A stretch of DNA of 64,000 nucleotides from Engelhardtia mirabilis (GCF_007748095.1 NZ_CP036287.1:5332001-5396000), one strand, 5' to 3'. Counted from the first letter of the stretch, positions 23,945-35,318 are shown. Translations and numbers: made by a program. The notes: generated by a model not told the origin, from the sequence alone.

Positions 23945-26173
23945 ATGCCCAGCCACACGATCGCGATCGACATCGACAACCTCCCCTGCCCCGCGGGAGC
24001 GCCCGAGCCCGGCTCGTGCGTGCGCGTGGAGCGCGAGGAGGACGGCGCCCTGGTGCGCCTGCGCCTGGATCCGCCCCACCGCGCCAACCCCGTCTTCGAC
24101 GCGCCCCTTCTGCGTGACCTGGCGCGGGCCCTGGGCGACGTGGAGCGCGACCCCGCCGTGCGCGGACTGATCGTCTGCGGCCGCGAGCCCTTGGTGTTCT
24201 GCTACGGCGCCGACATCGACTCCATCTCGGAGCTCGAGTCGGTGGAGGAAGCCACGCGCATCGGCCGCGCGGGGCAGGAGATCTTCCAGCGCCTGCATCG
24301 CCTCTCGCGCAGCGGCGGCGGGCGCGTCACGACCGTGGCCGCGGTCGGCGGGCCGGTGCCCGGCGGCGCCTGCGAGGTCAGCCTGGCCTGCGACTACATC
24401 GTGCTGGCCGACGACCCAAGATCGCGCATCGGCCTGCCCGAGGTGATGCTCGGCATCCTGCCCGGTTGGGGCGGCTGCCAGCGCCTACCGCGGCGGCTCG
24501 GTGTGCCCAAGGCGTTGGGCGCGATCCTGACCGGCAAGCTCTACGGCGCGCGCCAGGCCAAGAAGCTCGGTCTGGTCGATCGACTGGCCCACCCGGTCTA
24601 CCTCGATCGCATCGCGGCCGACGTGGCCACTGGACGCGAGCGCTTGCGGCGCCCGGAGCGTGGCTATTGGACCTGGCTGATCGACCGCAACCCGGCGGCC
24701 CTGGCGGTGATCAAGTCCCAGGCGCGCAAGGGCGTGATGGAGCAGACCAAGGGGCACTATCCGGCGCCCCTGCGCGCCCTCGAGATCGCGGCGGACGCGG
24801 TGCGCTCGCCCTTGCAGGAGGGCCTGCAGCGCGAGGCCGCGGCCCTGGGTCAGCTCGCCCTGAGTCCCCAGTCGCGGGCCCTGGTTCGCATCTTCCGTAC
24901 CGGCGAGGCGGTCAAGCGCCGCGCGGCGGGCGCTGACGGTGAGAAGCCGGCTCGCTTCACCCGCGCGGCCGTGCTGGGCGCGGGGATCATGGGCGGCGGC
25001 ATCGCCAGCCTGTTGGCCGAGAAGCGCATTCCCACGCGGCTCAAGGACCTGGCCCAACACCAACTCGACGAGGCCCAGAGTGCCCACGAGCAGCGCATCG
25101 CCAAGAAGCGCAAGCGCCGCAGCCTCGAGGCCTACCAGGCCGACGCCGCCATCGATCGCCTCGAGCTGACGCGCGAGGACCTGGGCTTCGCCTCCTGCGA
25201 CTTCCTGATCGAGGCCATCGCCGAACGCCTGGACGTCAAGCGCGCGGTGCTCGGGCAGTTCGCCGAGTTCGTCGGCCCCGACACGGTCATCGCGACCAAC
25301 ACCTCGTCGCTCTCGGTCGACGCCATCGCCGACGGCCTGCCGCACCCCGAGCGGGTGATCGGCATGCACTTCTTCAACCCGGTGGCCAAGATGCCGCTGG
25401 TCGAGGTGATCCGCGGGGCCGCGACCAGTGACGCGGTGGTGCGCCGCGTGGTGCAGCTCGCCATCGACCTGGGCAAGACCCCGGTGGTCTGCGCCGACGC
25501 GCCGGGCTTCGTGGTCAACCGCCTGCTGGCGCCTTACCTCGACGAGGCCATGCGCCTGTTCGAGAGCGGCAGCGCCCCCGCCGAGCTGGATCGCCTGGCC
25601 CTGGGCTTCGGCCTGCCGATGGGCCCGTTCACCCTCTTGGACGAAGTCGGCCTCGACATCGGCGCCCACACCGTGGCGTCGCTCGAGGCAGCGTTTGGCG
25701 AGCGCATGGCGCCCTCGAAGGTGCTCGAGCCCCTGGTCGCGGCGGGGCACCTGGGCAAGAAGTCCGGGCGCGGCATCTTCCTGTACGGCAAGGGCGAGGA
25801 CGGCGACGAGCTGAACCCGGCCCTGCGCCGTCCGGCCTCCGCGCCGGCGGTGTCCTCACTCTCGAGCGAGGATCGCGTGGACCGCATGGTCCTGCCGATG
25901 GTCAACGAGGCCGCGCGGATCCTGGCCGAAGGCGTGGTCGAGAGCGCCGCCGAGTTGGACCTGGCCACCGTCTACGGCATGGGCTTCGCGCCCTTCCGCG
26001 GCGGGGTGTTGGCCTACGCCGACGCCCGCGGCCTGGCCAACGTGGTCGAGCGGCTGCGGGAGCTGGCGGCTTCGCCCGAGGTGTCCAAGCGCGAGGGCGG
26101 CCGGGCGCGTTTCGAGCCCTGCGAGCCGCTGGTCGAGCTGGCGGCCTTGGGCGGGACCTTCTACGGGTCCTGA
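23945..26173 (+). CDS. Fatty-acid oxidation alpha subunit: enoyl-CoA hydratase/3-hydroxyacyl-CoA dehydrogenase
   Basis: 742 residues with the FadB/FadJ layout. Residues about 25-290 are a crotonase domain (LIVCGREPLVFCYGADI; GGACEVSLACDYIV; IGLPEVMLGILPGWGG). About 335-520 are an NAD-binding Rossmann domain opening VLGAGIMGGGIA, with the FFNPVAKMPLVEVI motif of 3-hydroxyacyl-CoA dehydrogenases. The remainder holds two C-terminal helical domains (APGFVVNRLLAPYLDEA; VYGMGFAPFRGG). It performs hydration and NAD-linked oxidation in beta-oxidation and pairs with the thiolase 21 bp upstream. The first acidic crotonase residue, usually Glu, appears as Cys in CEVSLACD, so hydratase activity deserves checking. 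Confidence 0.92.
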   Translation: MPSHTIAIDIDNLPCPAGAPEPGSCVRVEREEDGALVRLRLDPPHRANPVFDAPLLRDLARALGDVERDPAVRGLIVCGREPLVFCYGADIDSISELESVEEATRIGRAGQEIFQRLHRLSRSGGGRVTTVAAVGGPVPGGACEVSLACDYIVLADDPRSRIGLPEVMLGILPGWGGCQRLPRRLGVPKALGAILTGKLYGARQAKKLGLVDRLAHPVYLDRIAADVATGRERLRRPERGYWTWLIDRNPAALAVIKSQARKGVMEQTKGHYPAPLRALEIAADAVRSPLQEGLQREAAALGQLALSPQSRALVRIFRTGEAVKRRAAGADGEKPARFTRAAVLGAGIMGGGIASLLAEKRIPTRLKDLAQHQLDEAQSAHEQRIAKKRKRRSLEAYQADAAIDRLELTREDLGFASCDFLIEAIAERLDVKRAVLGQFAEFVGPDTVIATNTSSLSVDAIADGLPHPERVIGMHFFNPVAKMPLVEVIRGAATSDAVVRRVVQLAIDLGKTPVVCADAPGFVVNRLLAPYLDEAMRLFESGSAPAELDRLALGFGLPMGPFTLLDEVGLDIGAHTVASLEAAFGERMAPSKVLEPLVAAGHLGKKSGRGIFLYGKGEDGDELNPALRRPASAPAVSSLSSEDRVDRMVLPMVNEAARILAEGVVESAAELDLATVYGMGFAPFRGGVLAYADARGLANVVERLRELAASPEVSKREGGRARFEPCEPLVELAALGGTFYGS

Positions 26174-26184
26174 GCCCGCGGGCC

Positions 26185-26316
26185 GCGGTGTAGCCGTTCG
26201 TACGGTGCCAGGACGAAACCGCCGCCTAACCGACCTCGACCAGCCGCCGTTGGCGGCTGGTCGAGGTCGGTTAGGCGGCAGTTTTGTGCCTGGCACCGTA
26301 CGAACGGCTACACCGC
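26185..26316. repeat. Imperfect 64/65 bp inverted repeat, family A
   Basis: Arms 26185-26248 and 26252-26316 enclose a GTT loop. The outer part reads CCGTTCGTACGGTGCCAG like the copy at 17448, but the apex is different. Two substitutions and one missing base distinguish the arms. It starts 11 bp after the beta-oxidation operon stop and precedes the transketolase promoter region. Confidence 0.93.
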
Positions 26317-26350
26317 ATGAATCGGGCGTGAGCGCGGTGGCGGGTCGGCG

Positions 26351-26356
26351 TATCCT
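26351..26356 (+). promoter_or_regulatory. Possible -10 box (TATCCT) of transketolase
   Basis: CGTATCCTCC lies 36 nt before ATG 26393. The identical hexamer occurs at 28718 and 48531 at similar distances from start codons. Confidence 0.45.
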
Positions 26357-26392
26357 CCGACCTCCCCCTCCCCCCGCGCCCGGACCCGAGCG

Positions 26393-28411
<2,019 letters not shown>

Positions 28412-28419
28412 GCGGGGAT

Positions 28420-28581
28420 CTGGGCGTACGGTTGGGCGTACGGTGGCGGGACCATCTGGCCCAACGGCCGCCAACGGCGTTGCGATTCGCAACGCCGTTG
28501 GCGGCCGTTGGGCCAGATGGTCCCGCCACCGTACGCCCAACCGTACGCCCAGCCACCGTACGCCCAGATCGTCCCGCCACC
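28420..28581. repeat. Perfect 65 bp inverted repeat, family B
   Basis: Arms 28420-28484 and 28488-28552 are perfectly complementary, with an ATT loop. TGGGCGTACGGT is duplicated inside each arm. The core reads GGACCATCTGGCCCAAC, where the other two family B copies have GATCATTTGTCCCAAC, and both arms carry the change. A partial extra right end follows to 28581. The repeat begins 8 bp after the tkt stop. Confidence 0.95.
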
Positions 28582-28717
28582 CACCCCCGCACGAGGCTCT
28601 CGATCCTCCAGGCTCGCGGCCATCCTGCCGATGGTCCACGTCTCAGGGCCAACTCCGGGGGGGCGCCGCGCGTAGGGCGACGGTTCCCCCGCCGACGACC
28701 CGGGCGCCGCTGCCGGG

Positions 28718-28723
28718 TATCCT
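28718..28723 (+). promoter_or_regulatory. Possible -10 box (TATCCT) of the membrane TPR gene
   Basis: CCGGGTATCCTCTG lies 43 nt before ATG 28767. Confidence 0.45.
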
Positions 28724-28766
28724 CTGCGCCCCAACCCGGCCCCCGCCCCCCCTCCCCATCAGCCCC

Positions 28767-31700
28767 ATGACCGCCAACGCCCCCGCCGGCGCCGCCCCCA
28801 AGGAGGGCTCGAACCCCCTCGAGCTGGCCCTGGTCGCGCTCCTCGCGATCGCCTGCCTCCTGACGCCCTACCTGTTCTCGTCGCCCACGACCACGGGCGG
28901 CAGCGTGGGCAACGAACTGGTCTTCGACGGCCGCGAGCTCCTGACCCAGCACGAGGTCCTGAGCGCGATCCCCGAGGAGCCCGGGCGCCTGTTCGAGACG
29001 CTGACGACCTCCTGGTGGGGCGATGCCTACGCCGAGCAGAAGCTCTATCGCCCCGCGTCCAGCTTCGTCCTGGGCCTGGGTGGTGTGGTCTCGGGTGAAC
29101 GCTACGACCCGGCCAATCCGGGCTCGGCGGCGGTTCCGTACAAGCTCTTCGCGGTCAGCCTGAAGGTCATCTGCGCGCTGTTGGTGGTCGAGTTGGGGGC
29201 GCTGCTGCTCGGCTCCCGACGTCGCGGATTCATCGCTGGCCTACTCTTCGCGACGCTGCCCGTGCACGGGGAGGCGATCTTCGACGTGGCCGGCACGGCG
29301 GAGCTCTTGTGCGCCGCCTTCTCCCTGGCGGCGTGGACCGCGTGGTTGAAAGCCGGCGACCGGCCGTTCGAGAAGCCCTTGGCATTGGGCGCGAGCCTGC
29401 TGCTGCTGTTCGGCGCGATCCACGCCAAGGAGAGCGCCTACGCCCTGCCGCTCTTGTTCTTCCTCGGCGACATCGGTCGCGTGCGCGAGGGCGGCTTCGG
29501 AGCGGGGGTCAAGCACGCCCTCTCCAAGCTGCCGGCCCTGGCGGCCTGCGCCGTGGTGATCGGAGTCTCCCTGGGCCTGCGGATGGCGGTGCTGGGCTCC
29601 ATCGCGCCCGCTGCCGGCAGCCTTTCGCCGATCGACAACCCGCTGCTCGACACCGACCCGCTGACCCGCGCCATGAACGCGGTTCGCATCCTCGTCGGTG
29701 GTCTCGGCACGGCCGTGGGTCTGAACCCCTTCTCGGGCAACTGGGGTTTCAGCGCCGACTACTCGATGAGCCAGATCCCGGTGCTGGGCGCCTTCGCGCC
29801 GGCCAACCTGGGCGCGCTGGCGGTGCTGATCGCGATCCTCGGCGGGTCCGTGCTGCTGTTCAAGAAGTGCCGCACGCGAGCGTCCTTGGTGCTGTGCTAC
29901 TTCGGCGCGCTGCTGATCGTGTCGAACCTGTTCGTGCCGATCGGGACGATCTTCGCCGAGCGCCTGCTGTTCTTCCCCACCGCGATCCTGGCCCTGTTCC
30001 TCGCGCCGTTCCTCGCCGGCCTGGGCTCCATCGGTGTGATCGTGGCCGTGGTCATCGCCCTGGGCAACGGCTACTGGACCTACAACCGCGCCGACGTCTG
30101 GCACGACAACGCCAACCTGTGGCGCGACACGGCGAACAAGACCTCTCCTGACTCCGCGCGGGCGCAGTTCAACCACGGCGTCGCCCTGGCTCGGGAGCAG
30201 CTCTATCCCTTGGCGGAGTCGAGCTTCGAGAAGGCGCTCGAGATCGCGCCCGACTTCGACCTGGCCCGCATCCAGCAGGCGGCGGCGCTGATGGCGTCCT
30301 TCCGCACCGAGGAGGCGCTGGTGCCCCTGCGCGCCGTGGTCATCAACCAAGTGGTCGCGGACGACTTCAAGTACGAGCGCGACCCGGTCGTCGGCCTGCT
30401 CAACGTCGACCTCTTGCTGTTCCAGATCACGCAGATCGACGCCATGGACGCGGGCGGCGATCCCGAGCGTCACCTGGCGTGGCTCGATGGCCTGATCGAG
30501 GAGGGCTACGAGAGCCCCTTCGCGCACCTCTACCGCGCGGAGACCCTCAGCAAGCTGGGACGCAACGCCGAGGCCGAGGCGGCCTTCCGTCGCTCGCTCG
30601 AGATCGAGCCGACCCCGGCGGCCGTGCGCGGCTTCGGCAGCTTCCTGCGGATCCGCGGGCGCAACGAAGAGGCCCTGGCCCTGTACCAGTCCGAGATCGG
30701 TCGACTGGGCAGCGAGAGCACCGACGCCAACGACAAGGCGGCGTCGATCGAGTTCAAGCTGCAGGAGGCCGACCTCGAGTACCTGCGCGACCCGGCCCGG
30801 GCGAACCAGTTGGTCTCGGCTCTGATCGAGGCCGGCGGGATGACGCCCGACCAACTGTCGCGCGCCCTGATCCTGCGAGCCCAGACGCGCCTGGACCTGG
30901 TCCCCGCCTCGGACAGCCTGGCCGCGGCCACCGCGGTGGCCGACAGCGCCCGTGACCTGCAGAAGGCCCTGGGCACCTACCAAGGCCAGTCCGAGCAGTC
31001 CTACATCGCCCTCTACATGCTGGTCGACCTGTTGATGCAGCAGGGTCGCGTGGGCATGGCCGAGGCCACGATTCTCGAGCTGGTGGCCTTCCGCCGCGCG
31101 CCGGTGCTGCACGGCCGCCTGGGCGAGCTGTATGCCAACACCGGCAACCACGACAAGGCCGCCGAGCAGTTCGAGCTCTCCACCTCGGGCCTGGCCGACG
31201 AGACCGGCGCGCCCTTGGATCCGGGCATCTACGTGCGCACGCGCATGCTCCAGCTCCACAACCTCGCCGCCCTTGGAGGTCGCGAGGCGGAGATCGCCGA
31301 GATCATCGGCGCCGAGCGCGCGCGCGCCGATGCCGCAGCGGCCTCGATCGACGCCTACTGGTCCGCGGCGACCGGCGACTGGTCGGCCCTGGAGGCCGCC
31401 ATCATCGACCTGCGCGACCGGGTCCCGGGACTCAGCGTCCAGGCGACCATCGGCCAGCTCGAGGACTACCGGCAAGTCGCCCAGGCGCTCGCGGTCTCCG
31501 ACCTCGACCTAGGGTCGCTAACCCGCCAGGCCCAGCTCGCCCTGGAGCTCTACAACTACCCGCGGGCCAAGAGCGCCATCGAGCGCGCCTTGGACCTGAC
31601 CCCCGACAGCGACACCGACGGACGAGCCTTCCGCACGTCGATCCTGGCCCAGGTGCTCGAGCGCACCGGCAACCCGGCCGGAGCGCTCGAGGCACTCCAA

Positions 31701-31790
31701 GCCGTCGCCGCGTTGGAAGGTGTGTCCGTCGACGGACGCGCCTTCCTCGGCGAACAGATCGAGCGCCTCGAGGCACTGCTGAGCACCTGA
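28767..31790 (+). CDS. TMTC-like polytopic membrane protein with long TPR region
   Basis: 1,007 residues. I use ATG 28767 because the longer frame would start inside the palindrome. Residues about 18-440 hold nine to ten membrane helices. A first periplasmic loop contains EQKLYRPASSFVLGL, and AKESAYALPLLFFLGD resembles the conserved AKE-G-x-x motif of TMTC/PMT-type O-mannosyltransferases. From about residue 455 to the end the protein is a run of TPR-like helical pairs (NHGVALAREQLYPLAESSFEKALEI; AEAAFRRSLEIEPTPAAVRGFG). A membrane GT-C with TPRs that grip protein substrates is a reasonable inference, but the catalytic acidic pair is not obvious, so a purely scaffolding role is possible. Confidence 0.72.
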   Translation: MTANAPAGAAPKEGSNPLELALVALLAIACLLTPYLFSSPTTTGGSVGNELVFDGRELLTQHEVLSAIPEEPGRLFETLTTSWWGDAYAEQKLYRPASSFVLGLGGVVSGERYDPANPGSAAVPYKLFAVSLKVICALLVVELGALLLGSRRRGFIAGLLFATLPVHGEAIFDVAGTAELLCAAFSLAAWTAWLKAGDRPFEKPLALGASLLLLFGAIHAKESAYALPLLFFLGDIGRVREGGFGAGVKHALSKLPALAACAVVIGVSLGLRMAVLGSIAPAAGSLSPIDNPLLDTDPLTRAMNAVRILVGGLGTAVGLNPFSGNWGFSADYSMSQIPVLGAFAPANLGALAVLIAILGGSVLLFKKCRTRASLVLCYFGALLIVSNLFVPIGTIFAERLLFFPTAILALFLAPFLAGLGSIGVIVAVVIALGNGYWTYNRADVWHDNANLWRDTANKTSPDSARAQFNHGVALAREQLYPLAESSFEKALEIAPDFDLARIQQAAALMASFRTEEALVPLRAVVINQVVADDFKYERDPVVGLLNVDLLLFQITQIDAMDAGGDPERHLAWLDGLIEEGYESPFAHLYRAETLSKLGRNAEAEAAFRRSLEIEPTPAAVRGFGSFLRIRGRNEEALALYQSEIGRLGSESTDANDKAASIEFKLQEADLEYLRDPARANQLVSALIEAGGMTPDQLSRALILRAQTRLDLVPASDSLAAATAVADSARDLQKALGTYQGQSEQSYIALYMLVDLLMQQGRVGMAEATILELVAFRRAPVLHGRLGELYANTGNHDKAAEQFELSTSGLADETGAPLDPGIYVRTRMLQLHNLAALGGREAEIAEIIGAERARADAAAASIDAYWSAATGDWSALEAAIIDLRDRVPGLSVQATIGQLEDYRQVAQALAVSDLDLGSLTRQAQLALELYNYPRAKSAIERALDLTPDSDTDGRAFRTSILAQVLERTGNPAGALEALQAVAALEGVSVDGRAFLGEQIERLEALLST

Positions 31791-31810
31791 GCGACGCACG
31801 CTTCGATCCA

Positions 31811-31849
31811 GCGAGGGCGCCCCACCGCAATGCGGTCGGGCGCCCTCGC
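31811..31849 (+). terminator. Stem-loop terminator of the membrane TPR gene
   Basis: A 12 bp GC-rich stem (GCGAGGGCGCCC), one bulged base, 5 more pairs and a 3 nt loop, followed by a weak TCGTTT. It starts 20 bp after the stop codon. Confidence 0.6.
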
Positions 31850-32028
31850 TCGTTTCGGACCGCCCTGCGCGAGTTCGCGAGGAATCCGCGAGGCGCTGGG
31901 ACCGCGCCGCTCGGGATCGAGCGCGGCAAGTCGTCGTCGAGGTTGCAAAGGCGCAGATCGACTCGCCGACTCGGACCTCGAGCTGCAGACTCGGCCCGCG
32001 AACGGGCCAGAACCCGGCGGGGACGGCC

Positions 32029-32085
32029 CTAGCCGGAAGGGGTGAGAAGGCCGATCTCCTGGCCGTAGTCACCCCGTCCGGCTAG
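32029..32085. terminator. Long interrupted hairpin after the OLD-like gene
   Basis: CTAGCCGG pairs with CCGGCTAG (32029-32036 and 32078-32085). After a 2x2 internal loop GGGGTGA pairs with TCACCCC, and an inner GGCC pairs with GGCC. It lies 11 bp beyond the stop of the minus-strand gene. The remaining 31850-32028 shows nothing recognisable. Confidence 0.5.
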
Positions 32086-32096
32086 ATCCAGGTCCC

Positions 32097-33902
32097 TCAA
32101 TCCTCGCTCGCGGCGGCCGAGGTACGCGCCGCCAGCGCGCGCTCGGCGGCCGCGCGAATCGACGCCGTCAAGCGCCGCGCGGCCTCCGCAAGGGGCGCCG
32201 GCAAGTCATCCATCGACTGCGCCGCCGCCATCCGCTCCTCGAGGACGCGGGCGATCGCCGCCTTGGGATAGCGTTGGCCCGCGGCTTCGAGGGCGTGGGA
32301 CAGGCGCAGGGCGAGGCTGGTGCTCGGCTCGCTGCCGCCGTCGCGGGCGCGGTCGAGTGCCTCGGCTGCCGCGCTGCCGCAGACCTCGCGCGCCGCGCTC
32401 AGGTAGTAGTCGAGCGGAAACAGGTCCTCGATCGTGGCGTTCTCGAGCTCCATTCCGGCGGCCGGCGCGAGCTGCAGGAGCTGCACGTGCCAGTGGGCGC
32501 CGGCGTCGCGACTGACCTCGCGCAGCTCTCGATAGGCTGCGACCCCGGCGTCGTCGAAGTCGAGCAGCACGATCACCCCCAGACCCTTGCGCCCCAGGAA
32601 CTCCGCCACCGCGACCACCTCTCGCACGCCGCCCGCGCTGATCACGCCCAGATCGTCGGGCAGGCCAGGCTCGCCGGAACGGTCCAGCAGGCGACCCAGG
32701 GCCTTGACGATCAACTCGTCGGTCGCGCCCTCGACGATCAGGTTCAGCTCGTCGATGCGGAAGGATGCACGCCCGGTCATGCCGAGCACCGAGCGCACGA
32801 CCAGGTCGCGCCCCGCGTCGTGGGCGTGCCAGGCCACGGCTCCCGCCCGCGGTGCCGGGGTCAGGGCCAGGACCTGCTCGGAGTACTGCAGGTCCACGTC
32901 GAAGGGCAGCCGGGAGGTGTAGACCACCTGGGCTCCCGCCTGGGCGAGTCGCTCGACCATGGCGTGCAGCCGGCCGCGCGCTTCGCCGCGGAAGAATCGG
33001 CCGGGGCCGTCGAGCAGGCACAGGGGGCGCGAGCGGGGGCCGCCGAAGGCCGCCATCAGGCGCAGCTCCAGGGTCAGGCGGTAGCGCTCGGGCGGCGGCA
33101 GCTCGTCGAGCGGCACGCGCACGCCACCCAACTCGAAGTCCAAGAGCAGTCGGCCGCGGTCGATGCCCAGGTGCAGGGCCGAACCCAAGCCACGCGCCGC
33201 GAGGGCCTGGCCCAGGGCGACGCTGGCCTCGCTCACCCGCCGCGCGGCGCGGTCCCCCGCCAGCGCTGCATCGTCCAACCCCACCCGGGACAGGAGGCTG
33301 GCCAGGGCTGCGATGCCGGAGTCGACGGTGGACGAGCGCGCGGGCGACAGGTCCTGACCCGCGATGGCTCCGGGTAGGAAGGGGTCGTGCCCCGCGTGGA
33401 CGATGCGGGGCAGGTGTTCCTGCACGAAGGCGGTCAGGGCCGGGCTGCCGCCGAAGCGCTCGTGGCCGTTGGCGAGCTCGTCCCCGGCCGGATCGCCACA
33501 CCAGGCCTCGGTCACGAACTCACCCGCGAAGGTGCGACCCACGCGCACGCCGCAGGCGTCGGCAGCGACGGCGCCCTGCTCGACCAGGCGCGCGCGCGCC
33601 GACTCGCCCAAGCGGTAGGCCGTGAGGCAGGGCACCTGGTCGGCATCGCGTCGTTGTCGTCGATCGTGGGGCCAGTCGCGCTCCAGGGAGTAGGGCGAGG
33701 ACGTGTCGGGATCGAGCCCGCGCAGGGCTCGGATCAGGGTCGTCTTGCCGGAAGGCTGACTGCCGACCAGAGCCGTGATCTGCGCCAGGGGCACGAAGCC
33801 CGAGTCGCGCACCGTGCGGAACATCCGCACCCGGAAGCCCACGAGTCCGAGCGGCTGCTCGTCGCGCTCGGGCGGGACGTCGGTGGGTCGCGGGCGATCC
33901 AA
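32097..33902 (-). CDS. OLD-family-like ATPase with TOPRIM domain
   Basis: 601 residues, probably starting at TTG 33902. Residues about 22-360 form an ABC-type ATPase domain with Walker A GSQPSGKT (47-54). The expected Walker B acidic residue is replaced: PLCLLDGP (293-300) has Gly where Glu follows Asp in typical ABC ATPases. Residues about 385-500 form a TOPRIM nuclease-type domain with LIVEGATDELIV (Glu391) and LLDFDDAG (Asp448, Asp450). This order is that of OLD proteins, several of which act in phage defence or DNA repair. The gene follows the CPSF-type gene by 48 bp on the same strand. ATPase activity may be weak or absent given the Walker B change. Confidence 0.72.
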   Translation of the reverse strand: MDRPRPTDVPPERDEQPLGLVGFRVRMFRTVRDSGFVPLAQITALVGSQPSGKTTLIRALRGLDPDTSSPYSLERDWPHDRRQRRDADQVPCLTAYRLGESARARLVEQGAVAADACGVRVGRTFAGEFVTEAWCGDPAGDELANGHERFGGSPALTAFVQEHLPRIVHAGHDPFLPGAIAGQDLSPARSSTVDSGIAALASLLSRVGLDDAALAGDRAARRVSEASVALGQALAARGLGSALHLGIDRGRLLLDFELGGVRVPLDELPPPERYRLTLELRLMAAFGGPRSRPLCLLDGPGRFFRGEARGRLHAMVERLAQAGAQVVYTSRLPFDVDLQYSEQVLALTPAPRAGAVAWHAHDAGRDLVVRSVLGMTGRASFRIDELNLIVEGATDELIVKALGRLLDRSGEPGLPDDLGVISAGGVREVVAVAEFLGRKGLGVIVLLDFDDAGVAAYRELREVSRDAGAHWHVQLLQLAPAAGMELENATIEDLFPLDYYLSAAREVCGSAAAEALDRARDGGSEPSTSLALRLSHALEAAGQRYPKAAIARVLEERMAAAQSMDDLPAPLAEAARRLTASIRAAAERALAARTSAAASED

Positions 33903-33950
33903 GGTCGGTTCGAGCTCCGAGCGGCGGCGTGGTGAGGAGGACGACCCCGA

Positions 33951-35312
33951 TCAGGAGGCCGAGAGCTCGAGCGTCTCGCCCTGGTCGGCCACGTGGGCCG
34001 GCAGCTTCAGGTCCTGCGCCACGCGCTGGCGCAGGGTGTCGAGGGATGCCGGCTCGCCGTGGACCAGGATCACGCCCGCGGGCGGGCGCGGCGAGCGGCC
34101 CAGCCAGGCCAACAGCTCGGCCTGGTCCGCGTGGGCCGAGAGCATCGAGAACTGCAACACCTCGGCGTTGATCGGCAGTCGCTCGCCGTGGACCTTGACC
34201 TCCCTGGCCCCGGCGGCGAGGTCGGCCCCGCGCGTGCCCGGCGCCATGAAGCCGGGCAACAGGATCAAGTTCTCGGCGCGCGGACCAAAGGCCTTCAAGT
34301 GGTGCAGGACCCGCCCGCCGGTGAGCATGCCAGCGGCGGAAAGGACGATGCGCGGTGCGCCCGGCCGGTCCAGCGCCTTCGACTCTTCGACGGAGCGCGC
34401 GAAGTCCGCCAGGGAGCAGACCGCCTCGCACAGGGACGCGTCCATGCGATGCTCGTCCACGTGTCGCTCGTAGACCGAGGTCACCTTGCGCGCCATGGGG
34501 CTGTCCACGTGCACCGGCACCCGCGGCAGCGAACCGGACTCGAACAGCTTGTGGAGCGCGAAGAGCAGGGCCTGGGTGCGCCCCACCGCGAAGGCCGGCA
34601 CGAGGGCCACGCCGCCCCGCTCGATGCAACGCCGCAGCGGATCGGCCAAGGCCTCGAGCACGTCGACGTCCTCGTGCAGGCGGTCGCCGTAGGTCGACTC
34701 CATGACCACGTGGTCGGCCTCCTGGGGCGCGCCCGGCGGGCGCATCAACAGGTCGTGGTCGCGCCCGAGGTCGCCCGAGAACAGCACGCTCGTCGAACCG
34801 TCGTCGACCCGAACGCTACAGGCCCCGAGGATGTGGCCCGCCTGGCTGAAGCGCACGGTCAGACCGCCCACGCTCAGGTCGCGGCCACGCTCGACGATCT
34901 GGAAGTGGCGATCGACCCGCTCGGCGTCGGCGACGGTGTACAGGGGCAGGGCCGGATGGTGCTTCGAGTAGCCCTTGCGGTTGGCGCGCTCGGCGTCGTC
35001 CTCCTGGATCCGCGCGCTGTCCGGCAACAGGATCCCGCACAGGTCGCGGGTGGCGGCGGTAGCCAGGATCGGCCCCTCGAAACCATCGCGGACCAGGGCC
35101 GGGAGGAAGCCGGAATGGTCCACGTGGGCATGGGTCAGGAGCACCCCGTCGAGGCTCGCGGGGTCCAGGGGCAGACCGCGCCAGTTGCGCTCGCGCAGGA
35201 CCTTGTAGCCCTGGAACAGGCCGCAATCGACCAGGACCCGAGTACCACCGCCCTCAACCAGGAAGCGGGATCCGGTCACGCAGCCCGCGGCACCGAGAAA
35301 GGTCACCTGCAT
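33951..35312 (-). CDS. MBL-fold exoribonuclease/endonuclease of the CPSF/beta-CASP type
   Basis: 453 residues. A metallo-beta-lactamase core starts VTFLGAAGCVTGSRFLVE and carries the zinc motif THAHVDHSGFLPAL, further ligand motifs QAGHILGACSVRV and SGDLGRDHD, and a beta-CASP insert (VDSPMARKVTSVYERH; SAAGMLTGGRVLHHL). A final HADQAELLAWLG contributes the last ligand. These are the hallmarks of the COG1236 family, homologues of eukaryotic CPSF-73 used in RNA processing. ATG 35312 has TAGACT 6 nt upstream. The OLD-like gene 48 bp downstream is probably in the same transcript, which would link RNA and DNA/RNA nucleases. Confidence 0.9.
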   Translation of the reverse strand: MQVTFLGAAGCVTGSRFLVEGGGTRVLVDCGLFQGYKVLRERNWRGLPLDPASLDGVLLTHAHVDHSGFLPALVRDGFEGPILATAATRDLCGILLPDSARIQEDDAERANRKGYSKHHPALPLYTVADAERVDRHFQIVERGRDLSVGGLTVRFSQAGHILGACSVRVDDGSTSVLFSGDLGRDHDLLMRPPGAPQEADHVVMESTYGDRLHEDVDVLEALADPLRRCIERGGVALVPAFAVGRTQALLFALHKLFESGSLPRVPVHVDSPMARKVTSVYERHVDEHRMDASLCEAVCSLADFARSVEESKALDRPGAPRIVLSAAGMLTGGRVLHHLKAFGPRAENLILLPGFMAPGTRGADLAAGAREVKVHGERLPINAEVLQFSMLSAHADQAELLAWLGRSPRPPAGVILVHGEPASLDTLRQRVAQDLKLPAHVADQGETLELSAS

Positions 35313-35318
35313 CGGGGC

